Part shown: positions 9,115 to 17,883 of the stretch, piece after piece
Position numbering within the stretch: the first letter of the stretch is position 1
Layout of the letters: each line of letters begins with the position of its first letter
Origin: Candidatus Omnitrophica bacterium CG11_big_fil_rev_8_21_14_0_20_41_12
Lineage (GTDB): Bacteria > Omnitrophota > Gorgyraeia > Gygaellales > Profunditerraquicolaceae
Direction: 5' to 3'
NCBI GenBank assembly: GCA_002796135.1
Contig: PCWB01000037.1
Span: forward strand, 1 to 51,425
DNA: 51,425 nt
Made by a program: the position numbers and the translations under genes
Notes under the pieces: model-generated
What the model saw: the letters and a program-made list of their open reading frames with translations, nothing else
Told to the model about the DNA's origin: nothing
Database searches by the model: none

Positions 9115-9861
9115 TCAGCTACCCGGTAAAAAGCTCTTGGCTAATGCCATAAATCCTATACCCAATAGGAAAGCAAAAAAGGCAGCAGTAGAGCGCTTAA
9201 GATCGTTTTCTTTATGCAGCTCCGGAATAAGATCGCTGGTGGCGATATAAATAAAACCTCCGGCAGTAAAAGGAAGGATAAAATTCGAAAAGCTTTTACT
9301 CAGGTCACTTATCAAATACCCTGCAATCGCACCGATTACCGACATTAGCGCGGAAGCAAAATTGAATAACAGCGCCTTCCTCTTGGAGAAACCTCCATAT
9401 ACTAAAACAGCAAAATCACCTAACTCCTGAGGAATTTCATGTAATATAATCGCCAGAGTCGTAACGAACCCCAACTCCAGAGAAACCATAAAACTGACGG
9501 CAATCATCATCCCGTCGATAAAATTATGAAATCCGTCACCAACCAGATTCAGATAGGTAAAAGCGTGTGTTTTACAAACACCTTGCTCATGGCAATGCCG
9601 CCAGTGCAGATATCTTTCCATAAGAAAAAACATTATGATCCCCAGAATCAGGTAAGAAAATACGACGGTGCTTTTATTATTTTCGAGGCATTCAGGAAGG
9701 ATATGCAAAAAAGCGCTCCCGAGGAGAGCGCCTGCGGAAAAACCGATCAAACAAAAAAGAAACTTATGCAGCAAATTATCCTTAAGTGCCAGGGTAATAA
9801 TACCCACTAAGGATATAATGCTGACTAGAAATGTGCTGGCTAAGATCCAAAGTAAAACCAT
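9115..9861 (-). CDS. ZIP family metal transporter
   Basis: 248 aa; LVGDGFHNFIDGMMIAVSF and HEIPQELGDFAVLVYGGFSKRKAL. Confidence 0.85.
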   Translation of the reverse strand: MVLLWILASTFLVSIISLVGIITLALKDNLLHKFLFCLIGFSAGALLGSAFLHILPECLENNKSTVVFSYLILGIIMFFLMERYLHWRHCHEQGVCKTHAFTYLNLVGDGFHNFIDGMMIAVSFMVSLELGFVTTLAIILHEIPQELGDFAVLVYGGFSKRKALLFNFASALMSVIGAIAGYLISDLSKSFSNFILPFTAGGFIYIATSDLIPELHKENDLKRSTAAFFAFLLGIGFMALAKSFLPGS

Positions 9862-9871
9862 ATACAGGAAT

Positions 9872-9952
9872 TTAACCTAAATTAGGTTTTCTGCCTTTAT
9901 TAGCTTTTTTGGAACGCCAGTTAAGCTTTCCTCTACGTTTTCTTTTTCCCAT
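9872..9952 (-). CDS. 26-aa very basic microprotein
   Basis: MGKRKRRGKLNWRSKKANKGRKPNLG*; ATG lies one base after the upstream gene's TGA; not in the ORF track because of length. Confidence 0.55.
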   Translation of the reverse strand: MGKRKRRGKLNWRSKKANKGRKPNLG

Positions 9953-9953
9953 A

Positions 9954-10604
9954 TCAATTTTTATAATAACTTAATGGTACATTCTGCCCGATATAGCGGG
10001 CTGCTTCAATTAAACAATCATGAATAACTTTACCCATCGGAGTTCTCGCATACTCACTTAAGCCGGCCTTAAAAGCTTTGTCGTGAGGAGTTTCTGTTTC
10101 TCTTCCGGGATTCTCTACGGCTTGACTCTGAATATCTCGGCTGCTGATTATCCTGGAACTAGCCCGGTCGATGATACGTAAATTCAATTGCATTGTTGCT
10201 TTATTTAAAGCTTCCCCTAATAAGCCGCCCATAAAACTGCTAGCGCTAGAGCCCCCGCCAGCTAACCCAAATTTACCTCCTGAGCTCTCCGGTATAAACT
10301 CAAAAACTGCGATACTGATAATTAACTCCGCTTCAAGCGGGCTAACGATCATAAACCGCTTGGTAGTATTTAAAACGCTAATAAAATATTCTTTCAGAGA
10401 CAGGCCTCCTTGAGCATCAAGTCCGGAGGTCTTTAATTCAAAATCGCTAACGGCAATCTTGGCACAGGGACCGGCGTATGGGTTAAGCGGCTCCCCGGGT
10501 AAAGATTTGTCTAGTCCAGAATGAGGTTTTGTTGATAGACATCCTGCAAGAAACAATACCACAGCCAAACAGCTAAACAACTTAAAACTTTTTTTCATAC
10601 ACAT
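9954..10604 (-). CDS. lipoprotein, possibly CsgG-like
   Basis: 216 aa; lipobox LFLAGC; IAVSDF... and GLAGGGSSASSFMGG...LRIIDRASSRIISS. Confidence 0.55.
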   Translation of the reverse strand: MCMKKSFKLFSCLAVVLFLAGCLSTKPHSGLDKSLPGEPLNPYAGPCAKIAVSDFELKTSGLDAQGGLSLKEYFISVLNTTKRFMIVSPLEAELIISIAVFEFIPESSGGKFGLAGGGSSASSFMGGLLGEALNKATMQLNLRIIDRASSRIISSRDIQSQAVENPGRETETPHDKAFKAGLSEYARTPMGKVIHDCLIEAARYIGQNVPLSYYKN

Positions 10605-10643
10605 TTTAATATATTACCGATCTGTCTGACTGTCAAGTGAAAC

Positions 10644-11297
10644 CTAGTCGGACCCCGGTTCGAATATCTTCGCAAGCTCACCGATTGAAGAAATAATCTT
10701 AAAAGGGCTCTGTTTTTTAATCTCCAGGCTGCTACTTGAACCTCCGGTGACAATTACAGTTTTAACCCCTGCGCGCCTACCGGCCTGAGCATCAATAGTC
10801 ATATCTCCGACATAAAGAACTTGAGGTTTTTTAACGGCAAGCCGTTTGATTATTCTATTTAAAATCAGCGGATGGGGCTTACCATATTTTAATTTATCGG
10901 AACAAAGCACATAATCGAATAAGGATACCAGGCGTAGATGTCTTAATAAAATAAGTGAAAATTTAGTCGGCCGGTTACTGGCCACGGCTAATTTATAACC
11001 TTTAGCTTTAAGCTGACGCAAAAGGCGCAGAACATCTGGATAAAGACGCGAATATTCAAGAAGGCTATGCTTATGATGGTTGCGATATAGCCCCAAGGCG
11101 CGCTTTAAATCATTAGCCGGGGTATACGGCTTAAGAAGATTGCTGTCTCCCCAGCCTACAGCGCCGCGGATAACCGCTGCGCTTTGCGATTTTAATCCCA
11201 ACTTATGCATCACATAGTTAAAGCTGCTGTTTATCGCGCTGTAAGCATTTACTAATGTGCCGTCCAGATCAAAAATAACCAGTTTTACATTCTGCAT
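10644..11297 (-). CDS. HAD family hydrolase (phosphoglycolate phosphatase-like)
   Basis: 217 aa; VIFDLDGTLVNA, KYGKPHPL, YVGDMTIDAQAGRRAGV. Confidence 0.8.
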   Translation of the reverse strand: MQNVKLVIFDLDGTLVNAYSAINSSFNYVMHKLGLKSQSAAVIRGAVGWGDSNLLKPYTPANDLKRALGLYRNHHKHSLLEYSRLYPDVLRLLRQLKAKGYKLAVASNRPTKFSLILLRHLRLVSLFDYVLCSDKLKYGKPHPLILNRIIKRLAVKKPQVLYVGDMTIDAQAGRRAGVKTVIVTGGSSSSLEIKKQSPFKIISSIGELAKIFEPGSD

Positions 11298-11320
11298 AAT
11301 AAAATTTTATATACAAAATT

Positions 11321-11346
11321 TAGGCAGGGCCTAAAGACCCTGCCTA
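11321..11346 (-). terminator. Rho-independent-like terminator downstream of 11373..11990
   Basis: TAGGCAGGG-cctaaaga-CCCTGCCTA; minus-strand side followed by an AAATTTT tract. Confidence 0.6.
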
Positions 11347-11372
11347 TTTAATAACCATCGATTAATAAATAA

Positions 11373-11990
11373 TTATTGGACCTGATCCTCTGACTGAATT
11401 TCCGGCATTGGTGTTGGTTCCGGCTGCACAGGAGCTTCATTGACTAATACAGATGATTCACTAACCGTTCCGGATTCAACCGTTGATTGCACCGTTTCAG
11501 TAACCGCAGCTTTAACAGGAGCCAAAGTCTCCACAGGAACAACTTCCTGCGCTGATATATCGGCAACAGGCTGCTCAGCTGCCTCAGTCATTTTATTATC
11601 CTCGGCAACAGGTACAGCGGCAGTCGCTGAAGAGCTGGGCTTCTCAAAATTTATATTCTTGGCAACGCTCCTGCCATCAACTCCTGCCACATAATCTATG
11701 CTTAAAGTATCTTTGACTTTTATCTCATCGAAACTTCCGATATTTTCAAAATTAGTTTTCTCATCAACTGCCAAAACAAGATCCTTCTCCTGATCGGTTT
11801 CATAATCAAGATACTTTAAAGTAATTGTTTTTCCCTGGGCGTCTAAAGCGGTTACCTCTCCCCAAGCCCACTGCGTCTGGTTTATATTCTGCTCCGGCGC
11901 CGCAATAGGCTCTTCTGCAAAAACAGTTAATGTAGTAACTATACTTAGAATTATAAATCCGGCTAAAATTACCACCTTCTTGTAACTCAT
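11373..11990 (-). CDS. secreted hypothetical protein with Pro/Glu/Val-rich tail
   Basis: 205 aa; N-terminal signal peptide, GEVTALDAQGKTITLKYLDYE domain, low-complexity C-terminus. Confidence 0.6.
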   Translation of the reverse strand: MSYKKVVILAGFIILSIVTTLTVFAEEPIAAPEQNINQTQWAWGEVTALDAQGKTITLKYLDYETDQEKDLVLAVDEKTNFENIGSFDEIKVKDTLSIDYVAGVDGRSVAKNINFEKPSSSATAAVPVAEDNKMTEAAEQPVADISAQEVVPVETLAPVKAAVTETVQSTVESGTVSESSVLVNEAPVQPEPTPMPEIQSEDQVQ

Positions 11991-12050
11991 TTTAATCCTC
12001 CTTTTTGAAGATCAAGGGTCAAAGTATCATGAATTTTCTCATCTGTCAAG

Positions 12051-13442
12051 CTATCTATAGAACGGCAAAAAGATAAGTGCGGCCATAACAATCAGGGTGG
12101 TTGTTAAGCCTACAACCAGGCCGATCCGAAACCAGGCGAAGAAACTTATCTTGATACGTCTCTCCTTTTCAAGAATGCCGATAGCTACGATATTGGCGGT
12201 AGAACCAATCAAAGTAATATTTCCTCCCAGGCAACCGCCGAAAAGCAAGGCCCACCATAACGGCTGCAAGTTTATATTTAAACCGTGAATCCCCTGGACC
12301 ACCGGAATAAAAGCCGCGACTAAAACAACATTATCTAAAATACTTGAGCCTATTGTGCTTATCCAAAGCACAGAAGCTATCAAAAGATTAAAATTGTTTC
12401 CAGTTACTTCAAGTATGCGTTGGGCGATAAAAACAGTTGCCCCGGTATATTTCAATGTTCCTGCCTGGACAAATAACAGCAAGAAAAAAAGCAACGTCCA
12501 CCATTCTACGTCTTGTTCAATAAACTTTCTGGCCCGACGGTGCTTCCAGATCATCACGAAACCGCTGGTAATTAAAGGCACCGCCAATAGAATAGTATTC
12601 GACGTCAATCCTAAAATCGTCTCTATTCGATGGTGCAAGGAAATAAAAAGAAGCATCACCCCAAACACTCCCAGGCTTATCCTTAAATTTTTATCCGCAG
12701 GCACAGAGATCAGCTTAACCAGAATATCATTAGCCCCATACTTTTGCATCTGCTCATTAAGAGATTTAATGGATTTTCTATACCAAAACAGGGAAATGGC
12801 AATAGTAGCAATAAGACAAACAACGGTTAAAGGCAAGGCCTTAGCAATAAAATCTTCGAAGGTTAATCCGGATTTAGAAGCAATTAGGATTCCGATCGGA
12901 TTTCCTAAAACCGTAGCAGCAGAACCAATATTGGTGGCTAAAACAGAGATGATGATGAAGGGCACCGGGTCAGTTTCGAAATAATCACAGATCTCCAAGA
13001 TCGCGGCGACAATAAAGATAATTGAAATTACTTCGGAAACTATAGAGGCAAGCATAAATGAGACCAGGGCAATAAAAAGAGCGAACTTTTTCCCGGTTAA
13101 TTTGGGAACACGTAAAATAAGGCTGACCATCCAAGAAAAGACTCCGGAATCTTTTAATAAACCGATAACCACCATCATTCCAACCAAAAAGAGGATGACT
13201 TCAAGCGAAGAGAATTCAATTACCCGCTCTAAATCAATCGTGTTGGTGATTAATAATACCGCGGTGCCGATGAAAGCAAAACTAAGTCGAAGATCCCAGA
13301 AAAAAAGAGATCCTAATATCGAGGCGGAGAATATACTTATGGAAAGGGACTGCTGCGCGTTCATCCCGGAAAAACGGGCAAAGGCGCCGAGAAAAAATGA
13401 TAATAAAAATAAGGAAAAAAGTTTTAAATAAGAATTTTTCAT
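12051..13442 (-). CDS. ArsB/NhaD/SLC13-type membrane transporter
   Basis: 463 aa; NIGSAATVLGNPIGIL and LGGNITLIGSTANIVAIGILEKE; paralogue of 540..1808. Confidence 0.8.
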   Translation of the reverse strand: MKNSYLKLFSLFLLSFFLGAFARFSGMNAQQSLSISIFSASILGSLFFWDLRLSFAFIGTAVLLITNTIDLERVIEFSSLEVILFLVGMMVVIGLLKDSGVFSWMVSLILRVPKLTGKKFALFIALVSFMLASIVSEVISIIFIVAAILEICDYFETDPVPFIIISVLATNIGSAATVLGNPIGILIASKSGLTFEDFIAKALPLTVVCLIATIAISLFWYRKSIKSLNEQMQKYGANDILVKLISVPADKNLRISLGVFGVMLLFISLHHRIETILGLTSNTILLAVPLITSGFVMIWKHRRARKFIEQDVEWWTLLFFLLLFVQAGTLKYTGATVFIAQRILEVTGNNFNLLIASVLWISTIGSSILDNVVLVAAFIPVVQGIHGLNINLQPLWWALLFGGCLGGNITLIGSTANIVAIGILEKERRIKISFFAWFRIGLVVGLTTTLIVMAALIFLPFYR

Positions 13443-13525
13443 TTATAAAATACAGGTAATCTGACCGGGATTCTGTCTAATAACCAGCACCCGTTATTTA
13501 CAGTATTTACTTTAAGATTTTTTAG

Positions 13526-13753
13526 CTATTCTTTAGCTATGGCTAATGTAATTACACCGGCTAAAATCAAAAACAGACCGATGCAACCTTTAACAATCAA
13601 AAGAAGCGGTCCCCACCATTTTAGAATCGCCAGGCCTCCCAACACTAAAAATACCAGGCCCAGGATAACCTTAAGCAATGTTGATAAGGATTTTTTAGGA
13701 TCACAGCACTTTTCTTCTGTGCCCCCACAACATTTTTTCTCTTCTTGTGCCAT
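13526..13753 (-). CDS. small membrane protein with Cys-pair N-terminus
   Basis: Re-started at MAQEEKKCCGGTEEKCCDPKK..., G-rich tract just upstream of the ATG at 13753; two TM segments. Confidence 0.55.
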   Translation of the reverse strand: MAQEEKKCCGGTEEKCCDPKKSLSTLLKVILGLVFLVLGGLAILKWWGPLLLIVKGCIGLFLILAGVITLAIAKE

Positions 13754-13772
13754 TAGAATACCCCCCCTTTTT

Positions 13773-14684
13773 TTAATTAGGCTTGCTCTTCCACCGGCGA
13801 TGTATCCAGCCCCATTCTGCAGGATATTTACGTATATAAGACTCAATGATATCGGTAAGCCTCTGGATATTTATCGCGATCGTATCCTGAGAATCCTTAC
13901 CATCTATTAATTCCAATTCCGGTTCAAAAATTATCCTATGCTGATCATTAGATAGCCTAATAATAAAACAAGGAACAAGCGCAGCCTTGGTTCTTTGCGC
14001 TAGAACTACAGGGCCGGTAGCCGTTGCCGCTTTTTCACCAAAGAAATTTACAAACACTCCTCCGGTACCGAAATTCTGATCAATCGGTATAAAAACCAGT
14101 TCATTATTGCGCAAAGCGGCAATCGTATTATTCACACATTCATTACGCGGCTGGCTATAAATTGTTTTTACGCCAAACTTATTTCTCTTCTCAAAAAAAA
14201 TCTTCTCTACTTTAGCATCGCGCATCGGCCGCATAATCCCGGCCGCTTTGTAGCCCTCCACTGCCAACCTCCCTAAAAGAAGCGGGAAATTTCCAAAATG
14301 TGCACTCACTAAAATTACGCCGTTTCCGGATTCCAAGGCCTTGTCCAGGTTCTGCTTGCCCTGAATTTCCACAAAATCTTTTAAAGCACCCGGCTTGTCA
14401 AAGAAAAACATCAATTCTACTGCACTTTTAGCCATACATATGAAACAATTTTTAGCAATATCCTCGATCTCCCGGCTAGACTTTTCTGCGCCGAAAGCAA
14501 CATGCAAGCCATGTAAAGCGATTTTTTTCTGCTTTTTGGCAAAAACATAAGCTAAAGAAGCGATATTTTTGGCAAAGGCATAGAGGCAGCAGGCAGGAAT
14601 AATCTTAACGATCAAAGAGCATATATTTAAACCAAACCAGGCTGCAAAACGACCGGCAGATTTACGAATTTTTTTAGAGTCCAT
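13773..14684 (-). CDS. LpxL/HtrB-like lipid A biosynthesis acyltransferase
   Basis: 303 aa; VILVSAHFGNFPLLLGRLAVEGYKAAGIMRPM, IPIDQNFGTGGVFVNFFGEKAATATGP, PAEWGWIHRRWK. Confidence 0.8.
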   Translation of the reverse strand: MDSKKIRKSAGRFAAWFGLNICSLIVKIIPACCLYAFAKNIASLAYVFAKKQKKIALHGLHVAFGAEKSSREIEDIAKNCFICMAKSAVELMFFFDKPGALKDFVEIQGKQNLDKALESGNGVILVSAHFGNFPLLLGRLAVEGYKAAGIMRPMRDAKVEKIFFEKRNKFGVKTIYSQPRNECVNNTIAALRNNELVFIPIDQNFGTGGVFVNFFGEKAATATGPVVLAQRTKAALVPCFIIRLSNDQHRIIFEPELELIDGKDSQDTIAINIQRLTDIIESYIRKYPAEWGWIHRRWKSKPN

Positions 14685-14736
14685 ATTAATTTAAATTATA
14701 ACAAACTGCCTTCAAATTACAAGAATAATTGAACAC

Positions 14737-14752
14737 CCTAGGCTTTAGCCTA
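14737..14752. repeat. short perfect hairpin CTAGGC-TTTA-GCCTAG
   Basis: Stem extends imperfectly to CAC...GTG; immediately 3' of the 14775..15002 pseudogene. Confidence 0.5.
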
Positions 14753-14774
14753 GAGTGGAATCCCGCCTGCCGAA

Positions 14775-15002
14775 TTAAAGTTTATAGCCGATTTTACGCA
14801 GTAATTCCTTGCGCCAAGTGATATCTGCAGCATCCTCTAAGCCTTTAGGCGCCAAGCCGTCAATAACCCCTAATCTACCCCGGGCGTACTATTAACCAGC
14901 GCCTCATAAATATCCTCTACGATCTTGATAAAATGCTCCTAGCCTAAAATAAATTCAGATCAAGGGGTTTTTATCTATTTTTACAATTTTTAGCTCTAAC
15001 AT
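14775..15002 (-). pseudogene. internally deleted adenosine-specific kinase-like gene
   Basis: Fragments MLELKIVKIDKNP..., [23 protein letters not shown] and [33 protein letters not shown] in shifted frames; the catalytic middle is missing. Confidence 0.75.
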
Positions 15003-15011
15003 ATATCCCCC

Positions 15012-16418
15012 CTATTTAATCTTTATCTTACGGAAACCTACTGCATCAACCGGCAGATTACCATGATAAGCCTTGAGCGAAGTAAGCAGATAATCCGGAT
15101 TCTGTAAAAGCTTAAGCGGAACTTGTAAAATCAAATAATTTCTCCCTGAATCTACTAATACCCCGTGATCAAAAACCCTCTTTTTAGCATTAAATACCTT
15201 GCAAACATTTCCCGCAGTCATAATGCGTATTTTAGGCATCCGGGGGAAAGGCGTATTCTTGTTATATCCGAAAATATAAAGCCTGGTTTTGAATCTTAAG
15301 CTGAGCTTATTAGGTTTATCTACGCGCACGATAAAATAATCATCCTGGAGAGCATAGCTGACAGAACCGTCCTCTTCTACTCCCTCAATTTTTTCCAGGG
15401 TTTCTGAATTATCCGACTCTTTAAACATTTTTGTAGCTCCAAAATAAGAAATAACTTTATCTTTCAATGTTAATTGAGGAGCCAGCTCTAAAACCGGATA
15501 ATCTCCAAAGAGTTCATTCTCTCTGACAAAAGCTAATAAGTAAAAAACAGCTGACTGCGTCTGGCTCTTATAAAAAAGAACCGACTGATGTTTCTTATCC
15601 AGCTCCTCAAAACTTAAATCAAAACGCAACCAATCAATCTCAGAGCCGATAAATTTATGCGGCGGATATAATGCCAGCTCCGGATGGTAGTGCCGCGGTT
15701 TAGGCCAGCCAACACAATGTACTAAATATGGATAAACCTTAGGCTTAGGAATTTTCCCTTCTAAATCACTCAAGGCTACCTGGAGAAATAGATATAACGT
15801 TTTATGATCTACATTCACATCAGCCGGGTGCGAAACAAATATCTTATTCGGCTTATAATCTAAAATCTGAGTAGTCAGATCATCTAAGATGCTTTCACCG
15901 TAATACGGTGCCCCATAAGAAGGATTACTTTTATACGGAACACTGGAGATACGGGTAAGACGATCGCGAAACGGCTTATCCGTCTGCCAATAATTGCAGA
16001 AAATCTCAAAGGTCCCGTAATCCGGATATCCTAAGAATATAAGGTCATCTTTTAATAAACCCAAAGATGCCATAGCCTTAATCGATTCTTGCTGACGCAC
16101 CTGTCCCATATGCACAAATTCACCCTGGCGCATGGTTATTCTCTTCTCATAAACAATAAAAGACAATTCATTATGGTCGCCATTAGTCAGATACACTACC
16201 CTTACTTTAGCTTTAGCTTTAAGCGCTTCCTGAATAATCCCGGCGCAACCAATCGCCTCATCATCAGGATGCGGGGCTAAAATCAATACCCGCTCGCTTT
16301 TTTTAAACGGATTCAATGCCGTCATAGGATCCCAATATCTAGCATCCGGATCCGCCAGACTGGCACATCCGCCGAGTAAGAAAAGTAATAAAAATAACAA
16401 TAATTTATTTCTAGGCAT
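15012..16418 (-). CDS. PIG-L/LmbE family deacetylase, lipoprotein
   Basis: 468 aa; lipobox LLGGC; LAPHPDDEAIGCAG, VVYLTNGD, SHPADVNVDHKTLY. Confidence 0.8.
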   Translation of the reverse strand: MPRNKLLLFLLLFLLGGCASLADPDARYWDPMTALNPFKKSERVLILAPHPDDEAIGCAGIIQEALKAKAKVRVVYLTNGDHNELSFIVYEKRITMRQGEFVHMGQVRQQESIKAMASLGLLKDDLIFLGYPDYGTFEIFCNYWQTDKPFRDRLTRISSVPYKSNPSYGAPYYGESILDDLTTQILDYKPNKIFVSHPADVNVDHKTLYLFLQVALSDLEGKIPKPKVYPYLVHCVGWPKPRHYHPELALYPPHKFIGSEIDWLRFDLSFEELDKKHQSVLFYKSQTQSAVFYLLAFVRENELFGDYPVLELAPQLTLKDKVISYFGATKMFKESDNSETLEKIEGVEEDGSVSYALQDDYFIVRVDKPNKLSLRFKTRLYIFGYNKNTPFPRMPKIRIMTAGNVCKVFNAKKRVFDHGVLVDSGRNYLILQVPLKLLQNPDYLLTSLKAYHGNLPVDAVGFRKIKIK

Positions 16419-17883
16419 GTTTATATTTTATCATGGAGAGACTCAAAAGCAGGCATAAAATAATAAAAAGATCGCCGTAACGGTTATAAACAGTGCCGGC
16501 AACCGGTGCCAAATATATATTCCGGCTGCTATATCCTCTTATAAAAATCTCACGGCCGGAGGCGTTGCGCACAACTGATAAAAACCTGCCTGAGGGAGCA
16601 ATAAATCCGGAAATTCCGGTGTTAGCGCTACGTGCCAAATATACACGGTTCTCTACTGCCCTGAAAACCGAGGCAGCCAGATGCTGAAAAGGAGCGCTTC
16701 CCTCTTTATACCAGGCGTCATTAGTGATATTGACCAGAAATTTTGCTCCTCCTTTTACAAGCTTCCGGGATAATTCAGGAAATAAATCTTCAAAGCAAAT
16801 TAATACGCCAAAATCTACAGGCTTTTTAAATATCGTATGAACCCGGCCGGGTTCGATATCTCCAATAGGAGCAATCGTCTGTAAAAAAGGAAACGTGTCC
16901 TTAAACGGCACAAATTCTCCGAAAGGAACCAGGTGTACTTTATGATAAATCTCTGAAGGCCGTCCGCCTTGATCAATGAATAAAGCGCTGTTAAAATAAT
17001 TCGGTTGGAAATGAGAAACTACTCCGGCCAGTAAATTAATTTTTAACTCTCTGGCCAAAGAAAAAATCTGCCTGAACTGGTCGTCGTCTTGACCCCAAAG
17101 TGCAGGCACAGATGCTTCAGGCCAAATAATCAAATCAGGCTTATCTTTGGCAGCCTCAACTGTCAATTCCTTATAATTATTCAGGATAAAATTAACCGCC
17201 CGCTTATCCCATTTTAACTCCTGAGGTATATTTCCCTGAATAACGGAGATCTTTAATGATTTCCCGCCTCCGGATAAATCAGGTTTATAGCTTAATCTAT
17301 AAAATCCATAGCCCAAAGTTAAAATCAGAATTGCTGATATGATTAATGAGATTTTTTTCCTTTGCTGCTTACCTAAAATCAAATAAAGAGCGGTATTAAC
17401 TAAAATAACCAGAAAACTGACCCCCCAGGCCCCGGTAATATCAGCGATTTGAATAACCGGAAGATTCTTGTATTGAGAAAAACCTGCCAGCGCCCAGGGA
17501 AAACCGGTAAATAAATGGCTGCGGATATATTCCAATAATACCCAGGCACTTGGTATAAAAAACAAACATCTGCTTGCAGAAAGAAAACGTAAATAATAAA
17601 CTGCGCAGCCAAAGAGTCCAAAATATAGGGACAAATACAGAATCAAAACAGCCTGGCCGATTAAAGTAACATGGACCAGCCAATATATCGTCATGATCCA
17701 AAAAACAACTCCCCACAGATAAGCAATAATAAATGACTGCCGTAAAGACTTTTTTTCTAGCGCAATAAACAAGGGGAGAAAACCAAACCAGGCAAATTGC
17801 CAGAGATTAAAACTTGAGAATGAAGGAGATAATAGAAAGGCGGATAAAATTGACAGGGTCACAACGCTCATTTTCCACAACAC
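16411..17883 (-). CDS. lnt: apolipoprotein N-acyltransferase
   Basis: 490 aa; [53 protein letters not shown]. Confidence 0.9.
   Translation of the reverse strand: MLWKMSVVTLSILSAFLLSPSFSSFNLWQFAWFGFLPLFIALEKKSLRQSFIIAYLWGVVFWIMTIYWLVHVTLIGQAVLILYLSLYFGLFGCAVYYLRFLSASRCLFFIPSAWVLLEYIRSHLFTGFPWALAGFSQYKNLPVIQIADITGAWGVSFLVILVNTALYLILGKQQRKKISLIISAILILTLGYGFYRLSYKPDLSGGGKSLKISVIQGNIPQELKWDKRAVNFILNNYKELTVEAAKDKPDLIIWPEASVPALWGQDDDQFRQIFSLARELKINLLAGVVSHFQPNYFNSALFIDQGGRPSEIYHKVHLVPFGEFVPFKDTFPFLQTIAPIGDIEPGRVHTIFKKPVDFGVLICFEDLFPELSRKLVKGGAKFLVNITNDAWYKEGSAPFQHLAASVFRAVENRVYLARSANTGISGFIAPSGRFLSVVRNASGREIFIRGYSSRNIYLAPVAGTVYNRYGDLFIILCLLLSLSMIKYKHA

Noticed and set aside
12355-12984. 209-aa plus-strand ORF
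   Set aside because: Antisense to the clear transporter gene 12051..13442; composition typical of a shadow ORF.
13502-13545. Direct repeat TTTAGCTAT near the 3' end of 13526..13753
   Set aside because: Only 9 nt, two copies; likely chance or coding slippage.
13539-13910. 123-aa plus-strand ORF
   Set aside because: Antisense to the small Cys membrane protein and the acyltransferase; no recognisable features.
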